NCBI RefSeq assembly: GCF_003001955.1
Contig: NZ_PVNH01000002.1
Coordinates: forward strand, 558,001-622,000
Source: Prauserella shujinwangii
GTDB lineage: Bacteria > Actinomycetota > Actinomycetes > Mycobacteriales > Pseudonocardiaceae
Length of the DNA: 64,000 bases
Reading direction: 5' to 3'
The first letter of the stretch is position 1; every line of letters begins with the position of its first letter. The position numbers and the translations under genes were made by a program. Positions 42,943 through 52,149 of the stretch are shown here, one piece after another. Under the pieces are notes generated by a model. The model worked only from the letters and a program-made list of their open reading frames with translations. It did no database searches and was not told the DNA's origin.

Positions 42943-43629
42943 GTGACGATTCAGGCGGTGATGTTCGACTTCTCCGGCACCCTCTTCCGGCTCGAACAGG
43001 ACGACACCTGGCTGGCCGACCTGACCGACCACGGCGGCGACCCGCTGGACATCGAGGCGCAGGCCGAGCTCATGCGCCGGATGACGGCCCCCACCACGCT
43101 CCTGGTCGACCTCGACGAGGAGCACCGGCACGCCTGGGAGCACCGTGACCTCGACCCGGCCCTGCACAGCAAGGTCTACCTCGAGGTACTCCGGCGGTCG
43201 GGCGTGCCGCGCGCGGAGCAGGCCAAGGCGCTGTACAGCCGGCTGGTCGACCCCGCCGAGTGGACGCCGTACCCGGACACGGAGGCCGTCCTGAAGGCCG
43301 CCGCGGGCAAGGGCCTGCGGGTCGGCGTGCTCAGCAACATCGCCTTCGACATCCGGCCCGCCTTCACCGAGCGCGGCCTGGACGCGTACGTGGACGATTT
43401 CGTGCTCTCCTTCGAGGAGGGCGCGATCAAGCCGGACCCGGCACTCTTCCGGGTACTGCTGGACCGGCTCGACGTGGCCCCGGAGCACGCGCTCATGGTG
43501 GGCGACAGCGAGGAGGCCGACGGCGGCGCCCGCGCTCTGGGCTGCGCGTTCGCACTGGTGGAACCGCTGCCGACGGCCGAGCGCACCGACGGGCTGCTGA
43601 CCGCCCTGCGCGAGCACTCCGTGCTCTGA
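42943..43629 (+). CDS. HAD-superfamily hydrolase
   Basis: The 228-residue protein has HAD motif [10 protein letters not shown] (Asp nucleophile; the second Asp position is Ser), motif [11 protein letters not shown], motif III Lys in IKPDPALFR and motif [15 protein letters not shown], with a helical cap. It likely dephosphorylates a small metabolite; the Ser at the usual second Asp is unusual and may affect chemistry. It sits between ispF and cysS, where mycobacteria have no gene, with its own leaderless promoter. Confidence 0.85.
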   Translation: MTIQAVMFDFSGTLFRLEQDDTWLADLTDHGGDPLDIEAQAELMRRMTAPTTLLVDLDEEHRHAWEHRDLDPALHSKVYLEVLRRSGVPRAEQAKALYSRLVDPAEWTPYPDTEAVLKAAAGKGLRVGVLSNIAFDIRPAFTERGLDAYVDDFVLSFEEGAIKPDPALFRVLLDRLDVAPEHALMVGDSEEADGGARALGCAFALVEPLPTAERTDGLLTALREHSVL

Positions 43630-43633
43630 CCCG

Positions 43634-43639
43634 TACCAT
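43634..43639 (+). promoter_or_regulatory. -10 box TACCAT for leaderless cysS
   Basis: TACCAT ends 7 nt before the cysS GTG, and no ribosome-binding site is present. Confidence 0.55.
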
Positions 43640-43646
43640 TTCGGGC

Positions 43647-45026
43647 GTGGCCCTACACCTTTACGACACCGCGACCCGGGAAGTGCGGGAGTTCGCCCCC
43701 GCACGCAGTGGAACGGCGTCCATGTACGTGTGCGGGGCCACGGTACAGGGCATTCCGCACATCGGTCACGTCCGCGGCGCCCTGAACTACGACGTGCTGC
43801 GCCGCTGGCTCGTCCACAGTGGACTCGACGTGCTGATGGTGCGCAACGTCACCGACATCGACGACAAGATCCTCACCAAGGCCGCCGACGCGGGCAGGCC
43901 GTGGTGGGAGTGGGCGGCCACGCACGAGCGCGCCTTCGAGGACGCCTACACCGCGCTCGGGTGCCTGCCGCCGTCGATCGCGCCCCGCGCCACCGGGCAC
44001 GTCACGCAGATGATCGAGCTGATGCGGCGGCTGATCGACTCCGGCCACGCGTACGCGGCCGAGGGGAACGTCTACTTCTCCGTGACGTCGTTCCCCGACT
44101 ACGGCAGGCTGTCCGGGCAGCGGCTGGACGAGATGCAGCAGGGGGAGACGCAGTCCGAGGGCAAGCGCGACCCGCGTGACTTCACGCTCTGGAAGCGCAG
44201 CAAGCCCGGCGAGCCGTCGTGGCCGACCCCGTGGGGGCCGGGCAGGCCGGGCTGGCATCTGGAGTGCTCGGCGATGGCGACCACCTACCTCGGTTCGGAG
44301 TTCGACATCCACGGCGGCGGGGTCGACCTGGTCTTCCCGCACCACGAGAACGAGCGCGCACAGTCGCGGGCCGCCGGTGACGGATTCGCCCGGTTCTGGC
44401 TGCACAACGCGTGGGTGACGCTTTCCGGCGAGAAGATGTCGAAGTCGCTGGGCAACGTCGTCTCCATCCCGGAGATGCTGCGCCGCCATCGCGCGGTGGA
44501 GCTGCGCTACTACCTCATCCAGCCGCACTACCGGTCCACCATCGAGTACTCCGACGCCGCGCTGTCCGAGGCGGCGCAGGGCTACCGGCGGATCGAGCAG
44601 TTCCTCCGGCGGGTGGCGGGCAGCGCGGGCGAGGTGCGGACCGGCAAGGTGCCCATGGAGTTCGCCGAGGCGCTCGACGACGATCTGGGCACGCCGCAGG
44701 CCTTCGCCGTGCTGCACAACACCGTTCGCGACGGCAATGCGGCACTGGACGCGGGCGACTCCGCCCAGGCGATCGCCCTCGCGGAGAGCGTGCGGGCGAT
44801 GACCGACGTGCTCGGGGTCGACCCGCTGTCCGCGCGGTGGGCCGAGCACGGTGGCGCCGAGGCGCAGGCGCTGGGCGAGCTCGTGCACGAACTGCTCGCC
44901 GCGCGGCAGCGCGCCCGCGCGGAGCGGGACTTCGCGACCGCCGACACCATCCGTGACCAGCTGACCCAGGCGGGGATCGCGGTGGAAGACACCCCTAGTG
45001 GTCCCATGTGGACAGTGAGAGACTGA
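43647..45026 (+). CDS. cysS: Cysteinyl-tRNA synthetase
   Basis: The 459-residue enzyme shows [21 protein letters not shown] (zinc Cys and HIGH motif), [44 protein letters not shown] and EKMSKSLGN (KMSKS), then a helical anticodon-stem domain. It charges tRNA-Cys. The GTG at 43647 is leaderless behind TACCAT. It leads directly into rlmB (3 bp apart). Confidence 0.95.
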   Translation: MALHLYDTATREVREFAPARSGTASMYVCGATVQGIPHIGHVRGALNYDVLRRWLVHSGLDVLMVRNVTDIDDKILTKAADAGRPWWEWAATHERAFEDAYTALGCLPPSIAPRATGHVTQMIELMRRLIDSGHAYAAEGNVYFSVTSFPDYGRLSGQRLDEMQQGETQSEGKRDPRDFTLWKRSKPGEPSWPTPWGPGRPGWHLECSAMATTYLGSEFDIHGGGVDLVFPHHENERAQSRAAGDGFARFWLHNAWVTLSGEKMSKSLGNVVSIPEMLRRHRAVELRYYLIQPHYRSTIEYSDAALSEAAQGYRRIEQFLRRVAGSAGEVRTGKVPMEFAEALDDDLGTPQAFAVLHNTVRDGNAALDAGDSAQAIALAESVRAMTDVLGVDPLSARWAEHGGAEAQALGELVHELLAARQRARAERDFATADTIRDQLTQAGIAVEDTPSGPMWTVRD

Positions 45027-45029
45027 TCG

Positions 45030-45989
45030 ATGGCAGGCAATTCCCGGCGCCGCGGCGCCGTGCGCAAGACCGGCACGAAGAAGGGCCAGGTCGTCGGTTC
45101 CGGCGGCCAGCGTCGCAAGAGCCTGCAGGGCAAGGGCCCCACGCCGCCCGCCGAGATGCGGCCGGGGCACCCCAAGCAGCGCCGTGCCGCCGCGGCCGCG
45201 AAGGCGGAGAAGAGCCGGACGAGGAAGCCGGAAGGCGGTCCCGAGGTCATCGCCGGGCGCAACCCGGTGGTGGAGGCGCTGCGGGCCGAGGTGCCGGCCA
45301 CGGCGATGTACGTGGCGCTGAACGTGGACGCCGACGACCGGGTGACCGAGGCGGTGCGGATGGCCGCCGACCGCGGGATCTCGATCCTCGAGGTGCCGCG
45401 CGAGGAGCTGGACCGCAGGACGGGTGGTGCCCTGCACCAGGGGCTCGGTCTGCAGGTCCCCCAGTTCGAGTACGCGCATCCGGACGATCTGCTGACGACG
45501 GCGCGGAACTCGGGTGACGCGCCGCTGCTCGTCGCGCTGGACGGCGTGACCGACCCGAGGAACCTGGGCGCGGTGATCCGGTCAGCGGCCGCGTTCGGCG
45601 CCCACGGCGTGCTGCTGCCGAGCAGGCGGAGCGCGGGGATGACGGCGGTGGCGTGGCGGACCAGCGCGGGCGCCGCGGCGCGCCTGCCGGTGGCGATGGC
45701 GACGAACCTGACCCGGCAGCTGCGGTCGTACGCCGAGGAAGGGCTGATGGTGGTCGGCCTCGACGCGGACGGCTCGGTGGACATCGACTCGATGGATCTC
45801 GCCGTCGAGCCGCTGGTCGTGGTGGTCGGCTCCGAGGGCCGAGGGCTGTCCCGGCTGGTCCGTGAGACGTGTGACGTGACCGTCTCGATCCCGATGGCGG
45901 CGGGCGTGGAGTCGCTGAACGCCTCGGTGGCCGCGTCGGTGCTGCTGGCCGAGGTCGCCCGGCTGAGGAGGATCACGGGCCGCACCTAG
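45030..45989 (+). CDS. rlmB: 23S rRNA (guanosine-2251-2'-O)-methyltransferase
   Basis: The 319-residue SPOUT methyltransferase has a basic N-terminal extension of about 65 residues, the substrate-binding domain starting [14 protein letters not shown], then the knotted SPOUT core with [36 protein letters not shown] and [20 protein letters not shown]. It methylates 23S rRNA; linkage to cysS is conserved in actinobacteria. Confidence 0.93.
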   Translation: MAGNSRRRGAVRKTGTKKGQVVGSGGQRRKSLQGKGPTPPAEMRPGHPKQRRAAAAAKAEKSRTRKPEGGPEVIAGRNPVVEALRAEVPATAMYVALNVDADDRVTEAVRMAADRGISILEVPREELDRRTGGALHQGLGLQVPQFEYAHPDDLLTTARNSGDAPLLVALDGVTDPRNLGAVIRSAAAFGAHGVLLPSRRSAGMTAVAWRTSAGAAARLPVAMATNLTRQLRSYAEEGLMVVGLDADGSVDIDSMDLAVEPLVVVVGSEGRGLSRLVRETCDVTVSIPMAAGVESLNASVAASVLLAEVARLRRITGRT

Positions 45990-46072
45990 GTCCGACGCGG
46001 ACGGTTCCCGCCCCACCACGGCGAGCGCTCGGCTAGGGTCACGATGCCAGTCGTGACCAGGGGGATCGCCGG

Positions 46073-47509
46073 ATGTCGTTCGTCTCGCCACTGTTCCTGT
46101 GGTACTTCATGCCGGCGGTGCTGCTCGCCGTGCTGGTGTGCCCGCGGAGCTGGCGCAACGGCATCGTCGCGATCGGCAGCCTGGTCTTCTACGCCACCGG
46201 CGCGGGCTCGTTCACACTGCTGCTGCTGGCGTGCATGGTGGTCAACTTCGCCGCCGGACCCTCCCTCGAACCGGACGAATGGGACATGCGGCCGCCGACG
46301 TGGCGGCGCAGGCTGCTCATCAGCGTGGTGGCGTTCGACCTGTCGATCCTGGTGATCTGGAAGTACGCCGGGTTCGCGACGGAACAGGTCGCCGCGTTCA
46401 CGCAGCTGCTCGGCGGTGACTTCCCCATCGTGCAGCTGGCGCTGCCGATCGGGATCTCCTTCTTTACGTTCCACCACATCTCCTACGTCGTGGACATCTA
46501 CCGGGGCGAACGCAAGGCACTGCGCGACCCGGTGTCGTTCGCGACGTACATCTCGATGTTCCCGCAGCTCGCGGCGGGTCCGATCGTGCGGTACCGGGAG
46601 ATCGCCGACCAGCTGCCGCAACTGCGTTCGCACCGGCTCGACGACATCGCGGCCGGCTTCCCTCGCTTCGCCCTGGGGCTGTGCAAGAAGGCGATCGTCG
46701 CGGACTCGCTGGCGCCGATGGTCGACGCCTGCTTCTCGACGCCGTCGGACCAGATGACGTTCGCGATCGCCTGGCTCGGCGCGATCGGATACACGCTGCA
46801 GCTGTACTTCGACTTCTCCGGCTACTCGGACATGGCGATCGGGCTCGGCCGGATGCTGGGCTTCCGGCTGCCGGAGAACTTCGCGCGGCCGTACGCGTCG
46901 GTGACGATCACGGAGTTCTGGCGCCGCTGGCACATGTCGCTGTCCCGCTGGTTCCGGGACTACGTCTACATCCCACTCGGCGGCAACCGGCACGGCGTGG
47001 GCAAGACCTACCGGAACCTGTCCATCGTGTTCGTGCTGACCGGGTTCTGGCACGGGGCCGCGTGGACGTTCGTCGTCTGGGGTCTGTACCACGGGGCGTT
47101 GCTCATCATCGAGCGGGCGTTCGGCTGGGACCGGGCCCCCGAGGCGACCGGGCCCCGCGTGGCGCGGCGCGCGCTGACGCTGGCGCTCGCGGTGTTCGGC
47201 TGGGTGTTCTTCCGCGCGGCCGACCTCGGCCAGGCGCTCAACATGATCGGCCACATGCTGCTGCCCGACTTCGCCGGGCTGACCAACGTGGTCGAGGCGG
47301 CGCTGACCAACCAGCGGCTGGTCATCCTGCTGGCCGCCCTCGTCATCTTCTTCCTCCCGGCCCACCCGGTGGCTGGCCCGCTGCTCGAGTCGGCGCGCAG
47401 CCGGTCGGCGACGGTACTGCGGGTCGGCGTCATGACGGTGGGCCTCGCCTACGCCGCGATCCTCGTCGCCACCGGCACCTTCAGCCCGTTCCTGTACTAC
47501 CAGTTCTGA
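46073..47509 (+). CDS. MBOAT-family membrane O-acyltransferase (AlgI-like)
   Basis: The 478-residue membrane protein has ten or more hydrophobic segments and the MBOAT landmarks FPQLAAGPIVRYREIADQL, QLYFDFSGYSDMAIGLGRMLGF, RPYASVTITEFWRRWHMSLSRWFRDYVYIPLGG and the catalytic His in LTGFWHGAAWTFVVWG. AlgI-like proteins move acyl groups across the membrane to an exported acceptor with an AlgX/AlgJ SGNH partner; a candidate partner is encoded at 54871. TAGGGT at 46034-46039 is a possible -10 and CAGGGGG lies before the ATG. The acceptor polysaccharide is unknown. Confidence 0.92.
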   Translation: MSFVSPLFLWYFMPAVLLAVLVCPRSWRNGIVAIGSLVFYATGAGSFTLLLLACMVVNFAAGPSLEPDEWDMRPPTWRRRLLISVVAFDLSILVIWKYAGFATEQVAAFTQLLGGDFPIVQLALPIGISFFTFHHISYVVDIYRGERKALRDPVSFATYISMFPQLAAGPIVRYREIADQLPQLRSHRLDDIAAGFPRFALGLCKKAIVADSLAPMVDACFSTPSDQMTFAIAWLGAIGYTLQLYFDFSGYSDMAIGLGRMLGFRLPENFARPYASVTITEFWRRWHMSLSRWFRDYVYIPLGGNRHGVGKTYRNLSIVFVLTGFWHGAAWTFVVWGLYHGALLIIERAFGWDRAPEATGPRVARRALTLALAVFGWVFFRAADLGQALNMIGHMLLPDFAGLTNVVEAALTNQRLVILLAALVIFFLPAHPVAGPLLESARSRSATVLRVGVMTVGLAYAAILVATGTFSPFLYYQF

Positions 47510-47718
47510 TCTCCGCGAAACGACGACCTGCGCGCGAGCACGAATCTACGGCCTGGCCAGGCAATAAGCCGTCTCAACGGTTTCCAACTGATTACACCCT
47601 CGTACGGCCCCAGTACGGGCCGAGAGGTGATCTTCATCGTGCACATGAGACGGCCCCGGGCACGGTGATCGCAGCACCGGCCGGCCCGCTGTCGTCCGAC
47701 GAGTCCGCGAGGACTGGC

Positions 47719-48933
47719 CTACACGCGGATGCCTGCCCACCGGGCGAACCCGGCGATGGTGTCGGAGCGGCGCCGTTCCTGCTCAGCGAGCGTGACCACG
47801 GTCTCGCGCACCTGCGGGTGGTAGCGGGTCTGCTGGGGTGAGGTCTGGCGCGCGAGCAGCAGCGAGTGCAACGCCTTGTCTCGCTGGCCGTGCAGTTGGA
47901 AGCCGCGGGCGAGGTCGATCCAGTGGTGTCCGGCGCGTTCGCGCGGCGTGGTCCGGCCCGGCGTGAAGTCGGCGGCCCGCTTGACGGCCTCGGTCCCGTC
48001 GCGACGCTCGACGGCCAGCCCGACCGACCAGATACGCACCGAATCGGCGTCGAACGCGAGCCGGTAGTGGTCGCTGCCGGGGGTGACGTGCCGGGCGGCG
48101 TCGGCGGCCTCGGCGAGGTGCGCATCGCTGGCGGGGGCATCGCCCGCGCGGGCGGCGGCGAGCCCGGACTTGAGGTGCAGCACGCCGTGCATCGCGACGG
48201 CGGCCTCGTCGACGCGACGCAGCAAGCCGGTAATCCGCCCTCGCGCCTGTTCCAGGAAGGTCAAGGCGCCGGTCCACTCGGCGGCGGCGATCAGCTCTCC
48301 CGCCCGGTAGAAGTCCCCGGCGGCCATCGCGAGCGGGTCGTTCGACTGCCCGGCGGCCCACTCGATGCGATCGGTGCACAGCGACGACAGATCGGAGTGT
48401 CCAAGCTTCCAGCACACCTGCCCGGCCGCCGCGTAGGCCTCGGCAAGCAGGCCGTACACGCGTTCCCGGTCGTGCCCGTTGTGGGCGTGGGCCGCGGCGC
48501 GTAGCTCGGCGAGCAGGCCCGGCAGCTCAGCGCCGAGCGTGTCCAGCGTCGCCGAGTGCCGGAGCCGGGAGGCGTGGGCGACGGCGGCGGCCAGCGCGTT
48601 CAGCGGGCGCGGCGGGGCGCTCACGGCGGGTGGTAGGCGGTAGGCGGCCAGCTCGCGGCGTAGCGCGGGGATGATCGCGTGCACACGCTGGTCGTCGACC
48701 GTCCTCGGCTGGTACGGCTGGCCCATCAGCTCGGGCGCGGCCACGCCGAGCGCACGGGCGACCGCGGCGACGAACGCCGGGGACGCGGGCACGCGGCCCT
48801 GCTCGACCTGCTTGACCAGGCTCAGGGACACGTGTGCTCGCTCGGCGAGCTGCCGTTGCGTCAGGCCGGCCAGCATCCGTGCGGCGCGAACGTGGCCGCC
48901 GATACCCTCGCGCGCGTCATCGTCGGTGGTCAT
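47719..48933 (-). CDS. XRE-family helix-turn-helix regulator with TPR-like domain
   Basis: The 404-residue protein has an N-terminal XRE helix-turn-helix (VRAARMLAGLTQRQLAERAHVSLSLVKQVEQG, about residues 16-47) and about 300 residues of paired helices (ERVYGLLAEAYAAAGQVCWKL, AEWTGALTFLEQARGR, KALHSLLLARQTSP) resembling tetratricopeptide repeats. Such HTH-TPR proteins often respond to a peptide or small ligand. The ATG at 48933 is preferred over 49029 because GGGAG is well placed. A dyad at 48979-48996 separates it from three divergent small genes, its likely targets. Confidence 0.88.
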   Translation of the reverse strand: MTTDDDAREGIGGHVRAARMLAGLTQRQLAERAHVSLSLVKQVEQGRVPASPAFVAAVARALGVAAPELMGQPYQPRTVDDQRVHAIIPALRRELAAYRLPPAVSAPPRPLNALAAAVAHASRLRHSATLDTLGAELPGLLAELRAAAHAHNGHDRERVYGLLAEAYAAAGQVCWKLGHSDLSSLCTDRIEWAAGQSNDPLAMAAGDFYRAGELIAAAEWTGALTFLEQARGRITGLLRRVDEAAVAMHGVLHLKSGLAAARAGDAPASDAHLAEAADAARHVTPGSDHYRLAFDADSVRIWSVGLAVERRDGTEAVKRAADFTPGRTTPRERAGHHWIDLARGFQLHGQRDKALHSLLLARQTSPQQTRYHPQVRETVVTLAEQERRRSDTIAGFARWAGIRV

Positions 48934-48978
48934 GGTGGGCTCCCTGCTCCTGGGGCGCGTCCACTGTCCAGCGTACCC

Positions 48979-48996
48979 AGCAGGATTGTTCCTGCT
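48979..48996. promoter_or_regulatory. Perfect dyad AGCAGGA-TTGT-TCCTGCT, likely XRE operator
   Basis: Seven-bp arms pair perfectly across a 4-bp spacer in the divergent promoter region. For the regulator, a minus-strand TACGCT -10 lies at 48970-48975 and the dyad falls in its spacer/-35; for the small genes a TACCAT -10 lies at 49024-49029. Confidence 0.65.
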
Positions 48997-49036
48997 TTGA
49001 TCCTTCGCGCGCGCTGTGGTTCCTACCATCCGTCAC

Positions 49037-49276
49037 ATGATCGCTCGCGACCGTGCGCTACTCGCCCGGCTTCGCCACGTGAACCAGCACCTCGGGGACG
49101 TGGTGCTCGCGCTGATGGCTTGCCAGGACGGCGGCGAGCTACCCGCCGACGGATGCCGCGCACTCGGCGAACACCTCACCGCGCTCGGCCACGAGCTCGT
49201 CGCGCGAGCCGACGAGCTCGATGCCCTCGACGGGCAGGTCGTCACGGCGACGACGAGGCGGGAGGTTCCGCGGTGA
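49037..49276 (+). CDS. Small helical protein divergent from the XRE regulator
   Basis: The 79-residue protein starts MIARDRALLARLRHVNQHLGDVVLALMAC and is predicted helical throughout, with no signal or membrane segment. I do not recognise the family. The ATG lies 7 nt after a TACCAT box and has no ribosome site (leaderless). Its stop overlaps the next small gene as GTGA, so the two are coupled. Confidence 0.6.
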   Translation: MIARDRALLARLRHVNQHLGDVVLALMACQDGGELPADGCRALGEHLTALGHELVARADELDALDGQVVTATTRREVPR

Positions 49277-49503
49277 TGCGCCGCCGCAGCCGCGCCGACT
49301 GGCTGATCGTCGGGCTGCTGGTCGTCTGCTTCGCGCTCGCCGTGCTGGTCGCCTACAACGTCACCACCGGGGCCGACCAGTCGAAGACAGCGAATGCCGG
49401 TGAAGTCGCCGCCGGCGACAATCTTCTCGCCGGTAATGCCGCTGTCACCGGACATGTCGCTGATCTCACGACCGGCTTACGCAGCAGCATCGGCATGTCC
49501 TGA
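49273..49503 (+). CDS. Small single-pass membrane protein or peptide precursor
   Basis: The 76-residue protein has a basic N-terminus (MRRRSRADW), one hydrophobic segment (LIVGLLVVCFALAVLVAYNV) and a polar tail rich in Gly, Ala and Thr. It could be an anchored small protein or an exported peptide precursor. The GTG at 49273 overlaps the previous stop; an ATG three bases later is possible. Not a recognised family. Confidence 0.6.
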   Translation: MMRRRSRADWLIVGLLVVCFALAVLVAYNVTTGADQSKTANAGEVAAGDNLLAGNAAVTGHVADLTTGLRSSIGMS

Positions 49504-49549
49504 TTGACCTCCGAGAACAATCAGGCCCGTTGGTGGTGTCGAGCTGGCA

Positions 49550-49732
49550 ATGCTGTTGAGGATGGTGCGTTGCCGCCCCGCTGGGTATGGACCGGCAACC
49601 GTCGCCGACGATCACCTCCCGCACGAGGTCGAGGCCACGCCGTGGTCCGCGCCGCACGGCGACCCGCGCGAGCCGGCCGACCGGCTGCTGGCCTTCGCTG
49701 ATCGGCTACACCGGCAAGCGGGTGGGCGATGA
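49550..49732 (+). CDS. Small hypothetical protein (doubtful)
   Basis: The 60-residue frame ends in DDHLPHEVEATPWSAPHGDPREPADRLLAFADRLHRQAGGR-like sequence that looks protein-like, while its first residues do not. It follows the membrane-protein gene by 46 bp and may be a third member of the small operon. Start uncertain. Confidence 0.35.
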   Translation: MLLRMVRCRPAGYGPATVADDHLPHEVEATPWSAPHGDPREPADRLLAFADRLHRQAGGR

Positions 49733-49924
49733 CCGCCCGGCTCGACCGGCACAGTCGTTGACACTTTGCCCCTCACTGTCACAACGCAGTCACGATCTTG
49801 CGGCGGCACGACGTCGGCGGCTAGCACCGAGACGCCGGGCAACGACACACAGGGACGGGTCCGAGTGCGCCGGGCAACCGGCGACCGTGCCCCCGTGTTC
49901 GAACAGACGAGAGGAACCAGCTGA

Positions 49925-50554
49925 ATGTCCAGCCCCAACCCGTCCCAGGTCCCGCAGCCACCGGCACCGCCCGCGCAGCAGTCCCCGGCCATGCGCAACG
50001 GGCTCGGTACCGCCGGCTTCGTACTCGGCCTGGTCGGTGCCGTCTTCGCGCTGATCCCGATCGTCGGCGTGATCGCATGGCCCCTGGTCATTCTCGGGCT
50101 GATCTTCGGCATCCTCGGGTTCCTGCGTGTCCGCAAGGGACAGGCGAGCAACCGCGGTCTCGCGATCGCCGGCATCGCCCTGTCTGCGATCGGCCTGCTC
50201 ATCTGCATCGCGTGGGTCAGCGTGCTCGGTAAGGCGGCCAGCGACCTCCACGAGGAGGCCAACCGCGCCGTCACCGTGCGGTACGAGGTGACGGGCGACG
50301 CCAGCGACGTCACCGTCACCTACTCGACGTTCGGGGACGAGAACAGCACGACCAACCAGGAGCAGGTGACCAGCCTGCCCTGGCAGAAGGAGTTGCAGAC
50401 GAAGGGACTCGTCAAGGGCGGCTCGCTGACCGTGACGGCCGGACCCGAGGGCGGCGAGGTGACGTGCGCCGTCGTGGTCGACGGTCAGGAGGCCAAGACC
50501 AGCACCGCGAGCGGGCCGTTCGCCACCGCGTCGTGCGACAACTTCGGCAACTGA
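49925..50554 (+). CDS. DUF4190 membrane protein with MmpS-like C-terminal domain
   Basis: The 209-residue protein has a Pro-rich cytosolic start, a pair of membrane helices of the DUF4190 type (GLGTAGFVLGLVGAVFALIPI, VIAWPLVILGLIFGILGFLRVRKG), a third helix (GLAIAGIALSAIGLLICIAWV), then an outside beta domain (VTVRYEVTGDASDVTVTYSTFG, LPWQKELQ, LTVTAGPEGGEVTCAVVVDG) like mycobacterial MmpS proteins. The role of this fusion type is not established. A hairpin terminator follows. Confidence 0.8.
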   Translation: MSSPNPSQVPQPPAPPAQQSPAMRNGLGTAGFVLGLVGAVFALIPIVGVIAWPLVILGLIFGILGFLRVRKGQASNRGLAIAGIALSAIGLLICIAWVSVLGKAASDLHEEANRAVTVRYEVTGDASDVTVTYSTFGDENSTTNQEQVTSLPWQKELQTKGLVKGGSLTVTAGPEGGEVTCAVVVDGQEAKTSTASGPFATASCDNFGN

Positions 50555-50571
50555 ATCGGCCGGCGCGCGGG

Positions 50572-50600
50572 GGCCTCCCCTTTGCTCTGACGGGGAGGCC
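50572..50600 (+). terminator. Hairpin terminator after the DUF4190 gene
   Basis: Nine-bp arms GGCCTCCCC (50572-50580) and GGGGAGGCC (50592-50600) flank an 11-nt loop. Confidence 0.8.
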
Positions 50601-50607
50601 TCCGAGT

Positions 50608-50667
50608 GCGGAACTCGCGGGCCTGAACGCAGCACTCGCGGGCTTGAGCGGGGGACTCGCCGTCAGG
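50608..50667. repeat. Three-unit direct repeat with 21-bp period
   Basis: ACTCGCGGGCCTGA, ACTCGCGGGCTTGA and a diverged ACTCGCCGTCAGG begin at 50613, 50634 and 50655, exactly 21 bp apart. The third unit overlaps the stop codon of the minus-strand gene (50663-50665). It has the same period as the array at 6681 but an unrelated sequence. Confidence 0.75.
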
Positions 50668-51343
50668 CTTCGGTGGGGGCCAGGGCGAGTTGATCGGGGT
50701 GGAAGGCGTCCCGCCGCGGCGGCGGCAGCCAGGCCTCCGGGCGGAGGCTCTTCTTCCGGCCCAGCTCGGCGAGGCTGAGCGGGGCGGTGAGGTCGGCGCC
50801 GTACGGCGTGCCGTCGGTGACCCGGGTCAGGCGCAGGCCCTCCGGCGGGATCCCGATCCCGATGGCGACGACGTAGACCTCGTCGAGCGCGTCGGTGAAC
50901 CCGGCCCACGCGCCCGCGAAGTACAGCACCTTCGCCGGCACCGGTTCGCCGTCCGCCTCCCACATCTTCGGCCGCCACTCGGCGTGCCGGCTCGCCTGGT
51001 TCTCGGCGTGCTCGACCAGCGCGAGGATCAGGCCGTCAGGGCGGGGCACCGAGCTGTCCGGCAGCGTGAGGTTGACCAGGCCGAACGCGCCACTGAACGC
51101 GACCTTGGCGAGCGGGTCGCCGCCGTTGGGGCACATCGCCTGCTCGTACCGCTTCCGCGGGAACGTACCGACACGTACGCCGTGCTCGGTGTCCCGCAGC
51201 CGGTGACCGAGCCACAGCGCCCACGCCGGTTCCCCTGGCGGGCTTTCGAAGAAGTCGAGCCACCGCGGGCCCTGGAACGTCCGGTCGAGCCCGTAGACCG
51301 CGAAGTCCACCGGCGGCGACACCTGTTCCGTCGCTGGGTTCAT
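50663..51343 (-). CDS. Conserved-looking hypothetical protein
   Basis: The 226-residue protein has DFAVYGLDRTFQGPRWLDFFESPPG at the start, a central ALWLGHRL...VRVGTFPRKRYEQAM region and VYVVAIGIGIPPEGLRLTRV towards the end. It has no signal peptide or membrane segment and I recognise no family. The ATG at 51343 is chosen because the longer frame adds residues unlike the rest. No operon partner: repeats lie on both sides. Confidence 0.6.
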   Translation of the reverse strand: MNPATEQVSPPVDFAVYGLDRTFQGPRWLDFFESPPGEPAWALWLGHRLRDTEHGVRVGTFPRKRYEQAMCPNGGDPLAKVAFSGAFGLVNLTLPDSSVPRPDGLILALVEHAENQASRHAEWRPKMWEADGEPVPAKVLYFAGAWAGFTDALDEVYVVAIGIGIPPEGLRLTRVTDGTPYGADLTAPLSLAELGRKKSLRPEAWLPPPRRDAFHPDQLALAPTEA

Positions 51344-51452
51344 GGCACAAATACTGCACCGCGAACCACCGTGTGGCAGCTCGAGCGTTATCAAGCCGAA
51401 GTATTTCGCGACGGAGGGTGATATCGGCAAGCACAGTCCGGAGTGGACGCGT

Positions 51453-51494
51453 CGTGAGTGCGTTCCGTTGTTCTAACCACGTTTTTCACTCACG
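51453..51494. repeat. Imperfect hairpin CGTGAGTG...CACTCACG containing a stop codon
   Basis: CGTGAGTG (51453-51460) and its complement (51487-51494) flank a 26-nt centre with partial further pairing. The right arm contains the stop codon of the aldolase gene (51490-51492), so it probably terminates that gene. Confidence 0.65.
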
Positions 51495-52149
51495 AGCGTG
51501 GGCGCTGGCCGTAGCCGCGCAGTTTGTCGACGACGTGCTCGATCTCCGCGGGCGGCAGCAGCCTCGGGTTGCCCGCCGACCGCGCGAGCAACCAGAGCTG
51601 GCACGCCCACTCCAGTTGCTGGGCACGGTCGTAGGCCCCCGCGAGATCCGCGCCGTAGGTCACGGTGCCGTGGTTGGCCAGCAGGCAGCCACGCCTGCCC
51701 TCCAACGCGGTCAGCATCGCCTCGGCCAGCTCGGTGGTGCCGTAGGTGGCGTAGGTGGCCACTCGCACGGACGGGCCGATGGTCGCCATGATGTAGTGGA
51801 TCGGCGGCACCTCCTCGGCCACTGTGGACACCGCCGTCGCATGCACCGAGTGCGTGTGCACCACGGCGCCGATCGGAACGTCGTCCGGGTCCCGCGCCTC
51901 CCGGTAGACGCTGAGGTGCATCGGCAGCTCGCTCGTCGGCCTCAGTTCGCCGTCCACAACGGAGCCCTGGAGATCCACGACGGGAACGTCCTCCGCGGTC
52001 AGCGACTCGTATGCCACACCGGTCGGGGTCACGGCGACCAGGTCGCCCTCCCGCGCCGAGACGTTGCCCGACGTCCCCACGACCAGCCCGTCGGCGACCA
52101 TCCGGCGCGCGTAGGCGCAGACGGCCGACCGTTGTTCCGCCAACAGCAT
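51490..52149 (-). CDS. Class II aldolase/adducin-family protein
   Basis: The 219-residue protein has the class II aldolase features GLVVGTSGNVSAREGD, VTPTGVAYESL, TSELPMHLSVYREARD (catalytic Glu), VVHTHSVHATAVST (zinc histidines) and LANHGTVTYG (third zinc His). Relatives are L-fuculose-phosphate or ribulose-phosphate aldolases/epimerases. GGAG lies before the ATG. No sugar kinase or isomerase gene is complete nearby, so the substrate cannot be inferred. Confidence 0.88.
   Translation of the reverse strand: MLLAEQRSAVCAYARRMVADGLVVGTSGNVSAREGDLVAVTPTGVAYESLTAEDVPVVDLQGSVVDGELRPTSELPMHLSVYREARDPDDVPIGAVVHTHSVHATAVSTVAEEVPPIHYIMATIGPSVRVATYATYGTTELAEAMLTALEGRRGCLLANHGTVTYGADLAGAYDRAQQLEWACQLWLLARSAGNPRLLPPAEIEHVVDKLRGYGQRPRS

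Noticed and set aside
47510-47718. Possible attachment site or integrase remnant next to the XRE module
   Set aside because: No integrase, tRNA fragment or direct repeat pair was found there.
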